Positions 1 to 5,699 of a stretch of DNA of 5,699 bases are shown here, piece after piece. The stretch covers positions 1 through 5,699 of the forward strand of contig DLYX01000395.1 of NCBI GenBank assembly GCA_003447545.1. The letters are read 5' to 3'. Position 1 is the stretch's first letter, and each line of letters opens with the position of its first letter. The position numbers and the translations under genes are program-made. The stretch is from Deltaproteobacteria bacterium (GTDB lineage Bacteria; Desulfobacterota; Binatia; UBA12015). Below the pieces are notes generated by a model. That model was not told the origin of the DNA, searched no databases, and saw nothing but the letters and a program-made list of their open reading frames with translations.

Positions 1-1
1 C

Positions 2-643
2 TTTCTTCACCACGAAATGGCGCAGACACCACGGCCCCCGAGTGCCTTGTTCTTCTTCTGTGAATTCGCGGCGACCGAGGGTGGCGCTACGCCCTTATGT
101 CGATCCGATATCCTGTGGGAACATCTTTGCGAACGCGACTCCCTATTTGCGACTGACTGCGAAAACAAGGGGCTGCGCTACACCAACGTGATGGCGGGTG
201 TTGCTGACCCCGGCTCGAGCATGGGCCGCAGCTGGCGAAGCACCTTCGCAGCCGAGACCCGGGAAGAGGCAGAAAGGCGTCTCGAGGAGCTTGGCTACGC
301 ATGGGAATGGCTCGATGGCGATGCCCTGCGCGCCACCACGCCCGTGCTTCCCGCCGTAAAGGTTCTACCAGATGGGCGTCGAAGCTTTTTCAACCAGTTG
401 ATCGCAGCAACACAGGGGTGGAAGGATACGCGCAATGATCCTTCGCGCGCGATTACCTTCGGCGATGGAACCCCCTTGCCCGACAATGGCGTCGCGACCG
501 CCAGCGCGATAGCGGAGGAACTCACCTTCGACCTGATGTGGAAACCCGGCGACGTCTGCCTGGTCAATAACGATCGGGTGATGCATGGCCGCAAACCTTT
601 TGCAGGGAAACGCCGGATTCTGGCAGCGCTCGCTGCCGGATGA
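2..643 (+). CDS. TauD/TfdA-family Fe(II)/2-oxoglutarate-dependent oxygenase, 5' end outside window
   Basis: Probable non-heme iron oxygenase that couples 2-oxoglutarate decarboxylation to oxidation of an unidentified small substrate. It is presumably cytoplasmic. 213 residues are visible. The reading frame is open to the left edge, and the residues before the first ATG (position 17) already belong to the family: F-L-H-H-E-M gives the HxE iron-binding motif (H3, E5), followed by LFFFCE and a GGATPL segment typical of SyrP-like members. So the ATG at 17 is internal and the true start lies outside the window. Further along are FFNQ (about 129-132), FGDGTPL (about 153-159), W-x-P-GDV (about 180-185), and VMHGRKPF with the distal iron-ligand His at about 195. 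The RR at about 204-205 probably supplies the Arg that binds 2-oxoglutarate. The C-terminus looks complete and ends in TGA at 641-643. The stop directly abuts the stop of the convergent oxidoreductase gene. Family assignment is firm; the substrate is unknown. Confidence 0.88.
   Translation, partial: FLHHEMAQTPRPPSALFFFCEFAATEGGATPLCRSDILWEHLCERDSLFATDCENKGLRYTNVMAGVADPGSSMGRSWRSTFAAETREEAERRLEELGYAWEWLDGDALRATTPVLPAVKVLPDGRRSFFNQLIAATQGWKDTRNDPSRAITFGDGTPLPDNGVATASAIAEELTFDLMWKPGDVCLVNNDRVMHGRKPFAGKRRILAALAAG
622..637. other. Perfect GC-rich hairpin at the convergent gene junction
   Basis: GGCAGCG (622-628) and CGCTGCC (631-637) are exact reverse complements separated by two bases. In RNA this would be a six-pair stem with a four-base loop. 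It lies in the last codons of the oxygenase gene, four bases before the point where two convergent stop codons meet. There is no T-run after the stem on either strand, so it is not a classical intrinsic terminator. It could still slow or end transcription from both sides, or be chance in Ala-rich codons. Confidence 0.3.
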
Positions 644-1717
644 TCAGTCCCGCTCGGGCAGGTCGTACTCGGAGATCTCGACCGCTCGGCCTTGTTCCGC
701 AGAATCCTGTGCGGCAAGCCCCATCACCACCGACATCAATCCGTCCCAGGACGAAACCTCCGGCGGTTGGTCGTGCCGCAGGGCCTCCAAAAAAGCCTGG
801 TGTTCGAAATAGGTCGAGCCGTGATGAAAGCCTGCCTTGAGGATAGTTTCATCAACCTCAATCACTTCTTCCGCAACAGAAACTGGCGACCTCTTGCCCA
901 GTATAAATCGGGAGCTCGGAATCAGAGCCTCCAACTTTCCGCGATCGCCCACCACAGAAACTTCCTGCTCCTCCCGCGACCCCTCGGCGAACATGCACAG
1001 ATCCAGCATCCCGCGGATCCCGTTCGCAAAATCCACAATCACGAAACCGTTATCCAGAATATCCGGTATTTCACCGTCGTAAGATTCGTCGAGATGATTC
1101 ACATCCTGCGCTGCCGAACAATAAATCCGCCTTGGCTCGCTCCGCGCCAAAAGTCGCATCAGATCAAAAAAATGACAGCATTTCTCGACAAAGGTGCCGC
1201 CCGAATTCCGATTGAACCGATTCCAGTCCTTTACCTTGGGAAGGAAGGGGAAGCGGTGCTCCCGGATCGAAATCATGCGAGCCTGACCGGCCGTGCCGCC
1301 ACGCAATTCGGCTTCCAGTCGCTGGATCGGAGCCATATAGCGATATTCGAGACCCACCCAGAAAAGACCCGCATAGCGTTTCGCCATCTCATGCGCCCAG
1401 ACCGCGTCTTCCAAAGTCGTGCACATGGGCTTTTCGACGAGAACGTGCTTGCCCGAAGCCAGCACCTTTTCCAGCACCTCACGGTGCGTGAAGTTCGGGG
1501 ATGCGATCACCGCCACCTCAACATCGGCACGGGCGAGCAATTCCTCGGTATCGGAAAAGACAGGCGTCTCGGGAGGCAGTACCGGGCGAATCCACTCCCG
1601 GGGTTCTGGATGCGGGTCGGACGCCGCGACAATCTCGACTCCGTCGATCACCGCAAGGTTCATTGCGTGCTCGATTCCCATCATGCCCGTGCCAATAAGT
1701 CCGTAACCGATCGTCAT
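644..1717 (-). CDS. Gfo/Idh/MocA-family NAD(P)-dependent oxidoreductase
   Basis: Predicted cytoplasmic dehydrogenase of 357 residues, a usual length for the family, whose members oxidise or reduce sugars, inositols and related polyols or ketones with NAD(P). The N-terminal Rossmann domain has GLIGTGMMG (residues 6-14), an acidic ASDP at the end of the second strand (32-35), ASPNFTH (72-78) and the family hallmark EKP (95-97, with the catalytic-type Lys96). The C-terminal alpha/beta domain has GGTFVEKCCHFFD (173-185), where His182 matches the catalytic His and Glu178 sits where inositol dehydrogenase has Asp. I chose the ATG at 1717 because AGGA lies seven bases upstream; an in-frame TTG at 1738 would add only seven residues. 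The gene is divergent from the MFS transporter and convergent with the oxygenase. Which substrate it uses cannot be told from the sequence. Confidence 0.93.
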   Translation of the reverse strand: MTIGYGLIGTGMMGIEHAMNLAVIDGVEIVAASDPHPEPREWIRPVLPPETPVFSDTEELLARADVEVAVIASPNFTHREVLEKVLASGKHVLVEKPMCTTLEDAVWAHEMAKRYAGLFWVGLEYRYMAPIQRLEAELRGGTAGQARMISIREHRFPFLPKVKDWNRFNRNSGGTFVEKCCHFFDLMRLLARSEPRRIYCSAAQDVNHLDESYDGEIPDILDNGFVIVDFANGIRGMLDLCMFAEGSREEQEVSVVGDRGKLEALIPSSRFILGKRSPVSVAEEVIEVDETILKAGFHHGSTYFEHQAFLEALRHDQPPEVSSWDGLMSVVMGLAAQDSAEQGRAVEISEYDLPERD

Positions 1718-1803
1718 AATCTCGTCCTGACTATACAATCTCGAAGTGCTTCGGCCACCCGCCGGCTAGCTTCCCACCATCTTTGCTGACAATGCTCCCT
1801 CCC
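1718..1803. promoter_or_regulatory. Divergent intergenic region, probable two-way promoter region
   Basis: This is the only non-coding stretch in the window and separates two divergent genes, so promoters for both probably lie here or just inside the genes. On the plus strand TACAAT (1734-1739) matches a sigma70 -10 box at five of six positions, with a poor TCGTCA (1711-1716) 17 bases upstream. On the minus strand TTGTCA (complement of 1787-1792) resembles a -35 box, but no convincing -10 follows it. An interrupted palindrome, CGAAG-TG-CTTCG, lies at 1742-1753, just past the possible plus-strand -10, where an operator could sit. None of these assignments is firm. Confidence 0.4.
1725..1728 (-). 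promoter_or_regulatory. Ribosome binding site of the oxidoreductase gene
   Basis: AGGA on the minus strand, seven bases before the ATG at 1717. It favours that ATG over the in-frame TTG at 1738, which would place this Shine-Dalgarno sequence inside the coding region. Confidence 0.6.
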
Positions 1804-3000
1804 ATGAGCACCACTGCAACCGACCTGTCGGGAAATCTGCCGCGTCTCGCCGGTTTCAACGCCTTGCAGATGACTCTGTTTCCGGTCGCGATCATCACCC
1901 TCTACCAGAACCGGGAATTGGGACTGGATATGAGCGAGATCCTGCTCCTCCAGGGTATTTTTGGTCTCGCTATGGTCCTCGCCGAATTTCCTTCCGGCTA
2001 TATCGCGGATCGGATTGGTTATCGGCGCACCCTGATGGTCGCTGCGGGACTCGGAGTTTCAGGCTGGTCGGCTTATCTCTTGGCAAGCGACTTCACGGGA
2101 ATCCTTGTGGCCGAACTTATCCTCGGTCTCGCAATGGCACTGATTTCAGGTTGTGACTCCGCCCTGCTCTATGAATCTCTGATCGCCATGCGGCAGGAGT
2201 CCGCATTCACAAAGTGGATGGGGCGCATCCGTTTTGCCGGTCAGGGTGCGGAGGGTACAGCAGCTCTCGCGGCGGGCGTCCTCTATACGCTATCCCCGAC
2301 GCTGCCTTTTCTCTTGCAGATTCCGGTTTGGATCGCCGCTTTCGGCGTAGCGTTCTCTCTGACCGAACCTGCTCGCAGCGCACAGCCCCGAGCCGAACAC
2401 GGTGAACGAATCCGCAAGATCACCCGAGAGGCCCTCATTGAAAACCGGGGGCTCCGCGCAATCATTTTTCTGATTATCGTGCTTGGCTTGTGCTCCTTTA
2501 TTCCGGTCTGGATCATCCCGCTCTACGCAGAAGCTGCCGGTGTGCCGGCGGCCTGGATCGGCGTGCTGTGGGCGGTGGCGAACTACACTGTCGCCCTGAC
2601 CGCGCTCACGAGTACCAAGGCCGATAAATTTCTCGGCACGCAACGGCTCGCGCTTGTCGGCGTCGCTCTGGCTGCTGTCGGCTACGCCGGTCTCTCTCTC
2701 GTTCATGCCTGGTGGGGCTTCGTCTTCTACTTCTTTCTGACCGCCATTCGCGGGCTGGTCGCGCCGGCTCTTCACCACGTCGAGCAACGGATGATTCCGT
2801 CAGACGATCGAGCGGCTTTTCTTTCGCTGAGAAGCCTTCTTTTCCGTCTCAGCTTTTTCGTTCTGGGCCCATTGGTGGGCGCCAGCATCGATCGGTCCGG
2901 TTTCCACGCAACATTGCTCGGGGTGGGTATCCTTCTTGTCCTCGCCACGTCAGTCGCCTGGCTTCATGCAAGGCCTTATGTGAATCGCATCACTCCATGA
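1804..3000 (+). CDS. Major facilitator superfamily (MFS) transporter
   Basis: Inner-membrane secondary transporter of 398 residues, the common size for a 12-helix MFS protein. Many hydrophobic segments span the length (for example around 21-36, 44-62, 76-94, 98-116, 163-184, 218-240, 247-268, 281-300, 304-321, 345-361 and 368-386). MFS motif A between helices 2 and 3 is clear: GYIADRIGYRR (65-75), preceded by EFPSG. SGCDSALLYESL (116-127) resembles the helix 4-5 region of DHA1-type drug or metabolite transporters. A charged central loop (about 188-216) separates the two halves. The substrate and direction of transport cannot be inferred. The start is uncertain: ATG at 1804, ATG at 1792 and TTG at 1783 are in frame and none has a good ribosome binding site; I chose 1804. 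The gene is divergent from the oxidoreductase, with which it may be co-regulated, and its last 11 bases overlap the end of the opposing lipoprotein gene. Confidence 0.9.
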   Translation: MSTTATDLSGNLPRLAGFNALQMTLFPVAIITLYQNRELGLDMSEILLLQGIFGLAMVLAEFPSGYIADRIGYRRTLMVAAGLGVSGWSAYLLASDFTGILVAELILGLAMALISGCDSALLYESLIAMRQESAFTKWMGRIRFAGQGAEGTAALAAGVLYTLSPTLPFLLQIPVWIAAFGVAFSLTEPARSAQPRAEHGERIRKITREALIENRGLRAIIFLIIVLGLCSFIPVWIIPLYAEAAGVPAAWIGVLWAVANYTVALTALTSTKADKFLGTQRLALVGVALAAVGYAGLSLVHAWWGFVFYFFLTAIRGLVAPALHHVEQRMIPSDDRAAFLSLRSLLFRLSFFVLGPLVGASIDRSGFHATLLGVGILLVLATSVAWLHARPYVNRITP

Positions 3001-4099
3001 CCCCCGCTCCATCCGGAAATGCCAATCCCGAGGCAAGCGTTCTGGGTGCCTGCGGTTTTCCATCGATGAATTCAATCACACGGTAGCTCCCAGCGAGGCG
3101 GCCAGGACCGATCCCGGTTTCGCTGACCCGAATTCCGAGGTCCGCATAGAAGAGTCGACCCGAGCGATCGACAGCAATTCCCATCGGTGTGCCTGTACTA
3201 AATGGTACCGGGCCAAGAGTCTCCCCCGCAGGGGGCTCCAGAATCCGTCGAATAAAATCGCCAGAGAAATCGTATTCTGCGATCACCCCATTAAAGACAC
3301 TTGAGACGTAGAGGGAATCCCTGGCCGATGGCGCGACCGCGTTCGGAGTCGGCGAGTTCGGGTTCGCCACGATAAAGTTCTCTCGCTGGACGCGATCGGC
3401 CAATGGCGCTCCGGTCGCATCCAGCCGGCCGCATCCACCCGAGGCTTGATTCGATGTCGGATAGGGCGGGTCAAAACGAAAGACACCTGCCGTTTCCCTC
3501 GCACTGGCGACATAGGCGCGGTCCTGATCATCCACAAAGATGCCGCCCGCGGTGCCAATGCCGATATCAAGCTTGCAATAGCTCACCGAATCTCCGTCAA
3601 AAGGCGGAAACCAGATGATCAACTGGCCAGTCGGGGGCCCCGAGGACTGATTCCCCACATCCGTGGTCAGAAGCCGACCGTCTTTCAGAAAACCGCAACC
3701 ATAGGGTTCGGGTTGGCTCCGCGATTCCTGATAGGTCGGTGTCAGCTTTCCGACGCGAGTCGCCGAGAGCTCCCCAACCCGTCTTCCGGCGAGCTGAAAG
3801 AATCCATACCCGGCAGGCGGTGTCGGCTGTCCCGTATCCTCCCCGGCAATAAACCGCCCCGAGCCATCCGGCTTGAAACAAATCTGTCCGTTGATGTCCC
3901 AGCCACCGGGATCCTCCGAGTATCGCTCAATCACCGTCTGGACCGCCCATGGCTCCCGCGTTTCGTATGCCAGCAGCCGATTTCCCTCGGCGCCAAAAGC
4001 AATCGGCTGACGCTCCTCGCTATCGCCACATCCGCAGGCAAGGATCGCGACAAGGCCTGCCACGCCAGCGAATCGGATTCCAAAATGATTCTGCTTCAT
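2990..4099 (-). CDS. Lipoprotein with predicted NHL/SMP-30-like beta-propeller
   Basis: 369-residue exported lipoprotein. The N-terminus has basic residues, a hydrophobic stretch (about 10-21) and a lipobox ending in Cys22 (I-L-A-C); Cys24 (A-C-G-C) also fits. The mature part shows repeated propeller-like strand and turn patterns: FKPDGSGRFIAGED (75-88), GFLKDGRLLTTDVGN (137-151), GGIFVDDQDRAYVASA (185-200), ARDSLYVSSVFNGVIAEYD (259-277) and MGIAVDRSGRLFYAD (306-320). These resemble NHL or SMP-30/gluconolactonase propeller blades. Cys75, 136, 176 and 223 could form disulfides outside the cytoplasm. No catalytic residues are recognised, so it may be a binding or scaffold protein, or an enzyme of unknown substrate. 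The ATG at 4099 has AGGAG seven bases upstream and overlaps the stop of the upstream PQQ-type gene (ATGA), so the two are almost certainly co-translated. The frame is open up to 4222, but that extension lacks any export signal. Confidence 0.85.
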   Translation of the reverse strand: MKQNHFGIRFAGVAGLVAILACGCGDSEERQPIAFGAEGNRLLAYETREPWAVQTVIERYSEDPGGWDINGQICFKPDGSGRFIAGEDTGQPTPPAGYGFFQLAGRRVGELSATRVGKLTPTYQESRSQPEPYGCGFLKDGRLLTTDVGNQSSGPPTGQLIIWFPPFDGDSVSYCKLDIGIGTAGGIFVDDQDRAYVASARETAGVFRFDPPYPTSNQASGGCGRLDATGAPLADRVQRENFIVANPNSPTPNAVAPSARDSLYVSSVFNGVIAEYDFSGDFIRRILEPPAGETLGPVPFSTGTPMGIAVDRSGRLFYADLGIRVSETGIGPGRLAGSYRVIEFIDGKPQAPRTLASGLAFPDGAGVME

Positions 4100-5699
4100 G
4101 AACGTTCTCCTGTGGTTGCTCCTGTCGGATTCGCTTGAGTCGCGCCAGTGCGGTTCTTGATAGTCGTCCCTTCCTCGAGGCCCGTGATCGGCTCCAACTT
4201 TTCGCATTGGCTGCGACGGCATTGCCCCGCATCATCTCGAATGACACACGGCGTGCCATCGGGAAGGACTTCGTAGCGACACCCGGACGCGGTCACGCGA
4301 TCGACCGTGCATTGGTTCTCGTCTTCACAAATGCGTTCCGCCACCAGACAAAATCCTTCTTGACACAATCCACCGAAAGCACCAACAGAACAGTCGACCC
4401 CATTCGCTTTCCGAGGATGTCGACAGATGCCACCCTCTCTAGGCAGATCCTCGGTGCATGTATTGCCGTCGTCGCAGACGCCACCCTCGGGGCAACCCTC
4501 CGTTCCGCTCAGGCAAAACGCGGAGATCGGGTTCGGCAGAAGAGAAGTCAAAAAAGCGATACTCGCTGGAGATCCTCCACGAGCACCCGTGCCCGACCCG
4601 ACGAAAAGCACGCCGTCCGCAACCACCGCTGGCGAAGAAACCGGTCCGCTGACCGGAAGCCGGTTGAGAACCTCGCCCGTCTCCGCATCGTAGAGGAAAA
4701 CGGAACCGCCGAGCGACCCCGCCATCATCACGCCGGGAATGGCTGAGGTTGGCGCATAACTCGGCATCGAATCGGGGCTCGCCCAGAGAATCTCTCCATC
4801 GGAACTATCCACCGCAAAGGCGGCCGGTAGCTGCGGCGAACTCAGGTCCGTGCCGATCGCCGTACTGATATAAATACGTCCATCGAGCACCGCCGAACTC
4901 GCAATGATTCCTCCGATATCGCCACCTGGAACCACTTGCGTCTGCCAATAGGGCTCGATCTTCCCGGTGAGCTCATTTTCTCCGTCCCGATCGAGGAGAT
5001 AGTAGAAGCCATTTTTCTGACCGTAGCCAACCACCTCGCGCTTCTGCCCTTCAATCTCTGCGGTGAAGAGATTCGGCACCGCACCAATCGCCAGATCCTC
5101 ATTATCGACTTCATAGGCGCGCCATTTCCACCGAGGCTTTCCTGTGTCGAGGTCCAGAGCAAAGAGGGCCTCATCATAGGGTGGCATCGGGGGTTCGGGG
5201 TCCGAAGTCTCGGGGTCATAATCGGTGTCACAGTTGCTCGACGTGGCATAAAGAAGACGTCGCGTCGGATCGATCGCCGCCGACGACCAGACGTTGCCAC
5301 ACGCAACACCGGTCCTGTCGAACCCGCAGCCCTCGCGCGTTGAGAGGAAGTCGTCGGCGAGACCGAGTGCGCTCGCGGAATGGTAGCCATCAAAGCGACG
5401 CACCTCGTCATTCGGATCGGGACGGCAATGAGCGCCGGTGACAACATCGAAGTACCAGCGCAGCGTCCCGTCACGCGCGTCGACGGCATAGAATCCGCCC
5501 TTACCGTCCCCGAAGTCATTGATGTCCATTCCAAAATAGACAAGCCCCTCAAAAACTGCCGGTGAGGAAAGTATCTCGTTCCGTTCCTCCAGAAAACCGC
5601 AATCCGTACAGCCGGTTCCTGCATCAAACTCCCAAAGAAGCTCTCCGGTTGCCGCCTCCAGAGCATACATCGTCATGCCGCCCGCCACGAAAACTCGTC
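4096..5699 (-). CDS. PQQ-repeat beta-propeller protein (quinoprotein/polyvinyl-alcohol dehydrogenase-like) with Cys-rich tail, 5' end outside window
   Basis: 533 residues are visible; the frame is open at the right edge and the gene's start is outside. Residue numbers count from the first visible codon. Residues 1-394 are a propeller with PQQ-type tryptophan-docking motifs (A-x-D-x-x-T/D-G-x-x-x-W): YALEAATGELLW (11-22), YAVDARDGTLRW (70-81), FALDLDTGKPRW (179-190), FAVDSSDGEILW (294-305) and a degenerate one without Trp (336-346). VWSSAAID (136-143), GYGQKNGFYYLLDRD (224-238) and PGGDIGG (257-263) recall polyvinyl-alcohol dehydrogenases, which oxidise alcohols outside the cytoplasm using PQQ. 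No CxxCH heme c motif is visible, and the signal peptide would be off the window. Residues 395-498 hold 14 cysteines, mostly in two six-Cys repeats, followed by a Thr/Gly-rich end. It is the first gene of a coupled pair with the lipoprotein. An enzymatic role is inferred; it could be a non-catalytic propeller such as a binding or assembly protein. Confidence 0.87.
   Translation of the reverse strand, partial: RVFVAGGMTMYALEAATGELLWEFDAGTGCTDCGFLEERNEILSSPAVFEGLVYFGMDINDFGDGKGGFYAVDARDGTLRWYFDVVTGAHCRPDPNDEVRRFDGYHSASALGLADDFLSTREGCGFDRTGVACGNVWSSAAIDPTRRLLYATSSNCDTDYDPETSDPEPPMPPYDEALFALDLDTGKPRWKWRAYEVDNEDLAIGAVPNLFTAEIEGQKREVVGYGQKNGFYYLLDRDGENELTGKIEPYWQTQVVPGGDIGGIIASSAVLDGRIYISTAIGTDLSSPQLPAAFAVDSSDGEILWASPDSMPSYAPTSAIPGVMMAGSLGGSVFLYDAETGEVLNRLPVSGPVSSPAVVADGVLFVGSGTGARGGSPASIAFLTSLLPNPISAFCLSGTEGCPEGGVCDDGNTCTEDLPREGGICRHPRKANGVDCSVGAFGGLCQEGFCLVAERICEDENQCTVDRVTASGCRYEVLPDGTPCVIRDDAGQCRRSQCEKLEPITGLEEGTTIKNRTGATQANPTGATTGERS
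4107..4111 (-). promoter_or_regulatory. Ribosome binding site of the lipoprotein gene, inside the upstream gene
   Basis: AGGAG on the minus strand, seven bases before the ATG at 4099, lies within the last codons of the PQQ-type propeller gene. Together with the ATGA stop/start overlap it fixes the lipoprotein start and supports translational coupling. Confidence 0.75.
4204..4329 (-). repeat. Six-cysteine protein repeat, copy 2
   Basis: Encodes visible residues 457-498 of the PQQ-type protein with spacing C-x5-C-x9-C-x10-C-x8-C-x4-C, beginning CEDENQCTVD and including DGTPC. The spacing is the same as in copy 1 except for one residue, while the sequences have diverged. This points to an old duplication of a disulfide-bonded module. 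The same Cys after CTxD is absent here too. Confidence 0.7.
4348..4476 (-). repeat. Six-cysteine protein repeat, copy 1
   Basis: Encodes visible residues 408-450 of the PQQ-type protein. Cysteine spacing is C-x5-C-x10-C-x10-C-x8-C-x4-C, beginning CDDGNTCTED. The opening resembles the C-D-x-x-N-x-C-T-x-D modules of bacterial surface proteins and the Dictyostelium CTDC repeat, but the Cys that usually follows CTxD within a few residues is missing (EDLPREGG). Confidence 0.7.

Noticed and set aside
1718..1738. TTG start for the oxidoreductase seven codons upstream
   Set aside because: The AGGA ribosome binding site falls inside this extension and is well spaced for the ATG at 1717, and the Rossmann strand begins right after that ATG.
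692..1789. Plus-strand open frame of 365 codons lying opposite the oxidoreductase gene
   Set aside because: It is nearly coextensive with a convincing gene on the other strand, its product is rich in His, Arg and Pro without any recognisable motif, and it has no ribosome binding site I can see. It is a codon-usage shadow.
2978..2996. GTGA-x6-TCAC inverted repeat near the transporter stop as a terminator
   Set aside because: The stem is only four pairs, is not GC-rich and has no T-run.
3446..4138. Plus-strand open frame of 230 codons opposite the lipoprotein gene
   Set aside because: No family motif, Arg/Pro-rich composition, and it lies wholly antisense to a well-supported lipoprotein gene and its junction.
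4100..4222. Longer start for the lipoprotein at 4222
   Set aside because: The extension is highly charged, overlaps the Cys-rich tail of the upstream gene and would bury the signal peptide; the ATG at 4099 has a ribosome binding site and gives a proper lipoprotein signal.
4135..4746. Plus-strand open frame of 203 codons opposite the Cys-rich tail
   Set aside because: No domain pattern, and the opposite strand carries regularly spaced cysteine repeats in frame with the propeller.
5599..5610. CTDC in the PQQ-type protein as a heme c attachment site
   Set aside because: CxxC is followed by Gly, not the His needed as heme ligand, so it is more likely a disulfide pair.
4842..5666. Minus-strand open frame of 274 codons in another frame of the PQQ-type gene
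   Set aside because: Its product is Arg/Ser-rich with no motif, while the overlapping frame shows clear PQQ tryptophan-docking repeats.

Overview
The window is an almost fully coding stretch of moderately GC-rich bacterial DNA. It carries five protein genes, two of them cut by the window edges, and no RNA gene, insertion sequence or CRISPR array that I can see. The host cannot be named from the sequence. A lipoprotein with a lipobox, an exported-type PQQ-like beta-propeller and a cysteine-rich tail of the C-D-x-x-N-x-C-T kind (common in surface proteins of myxobacteria and other former Deltaproteobacteria) suggest a Gram-negative bacterium of that broad sort. This is a weak inference.

Left part (2-1717): the C-terminal two thirds of a TauD/TfdA-type Fe(II)/2-oxoglutarate oxygenase runs rightward. 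It meets, tail to tail with no base between the stop codons, a leftward Gfo/Idh/MocA-family NAD(P)-dependent oxidoreductase. A short perfect hairpin sits just before the junction.

Middle (1718-3000): an 86-base intergenic region, the only real non-coding DNA in the window, separates the oxidoreductase from a divergent MFS transporter. It probably holds both promoters. The divergent pair could serve uptake or export of a small molecule and its oxidation or reduction, but no substrate can be read from the sequence.

Right part (2990-5699): a leftward two-gene operon. The upstream gene, cut by the right edge, encodes a PQQ-repeat beta-propeller resembling polyvinyl-alcohol/quinoprotein dehydrogenases, with two tandem six-cysteine repeats at its C-terminus. 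Its stop overlaps by four bases (ATGA) the start of a second gene for a lipoprotein that also looks like a beta-propeller (NHL/SMP-30-like). The lipoprotein gene ends inside the last codons of the MFS gene on the opposite strand. The translationally coupled pair of cell-surface propellers, one with a duplicated Cys-rich module, is the most interesting part of the window. That they form a functional system is a hypothesis.
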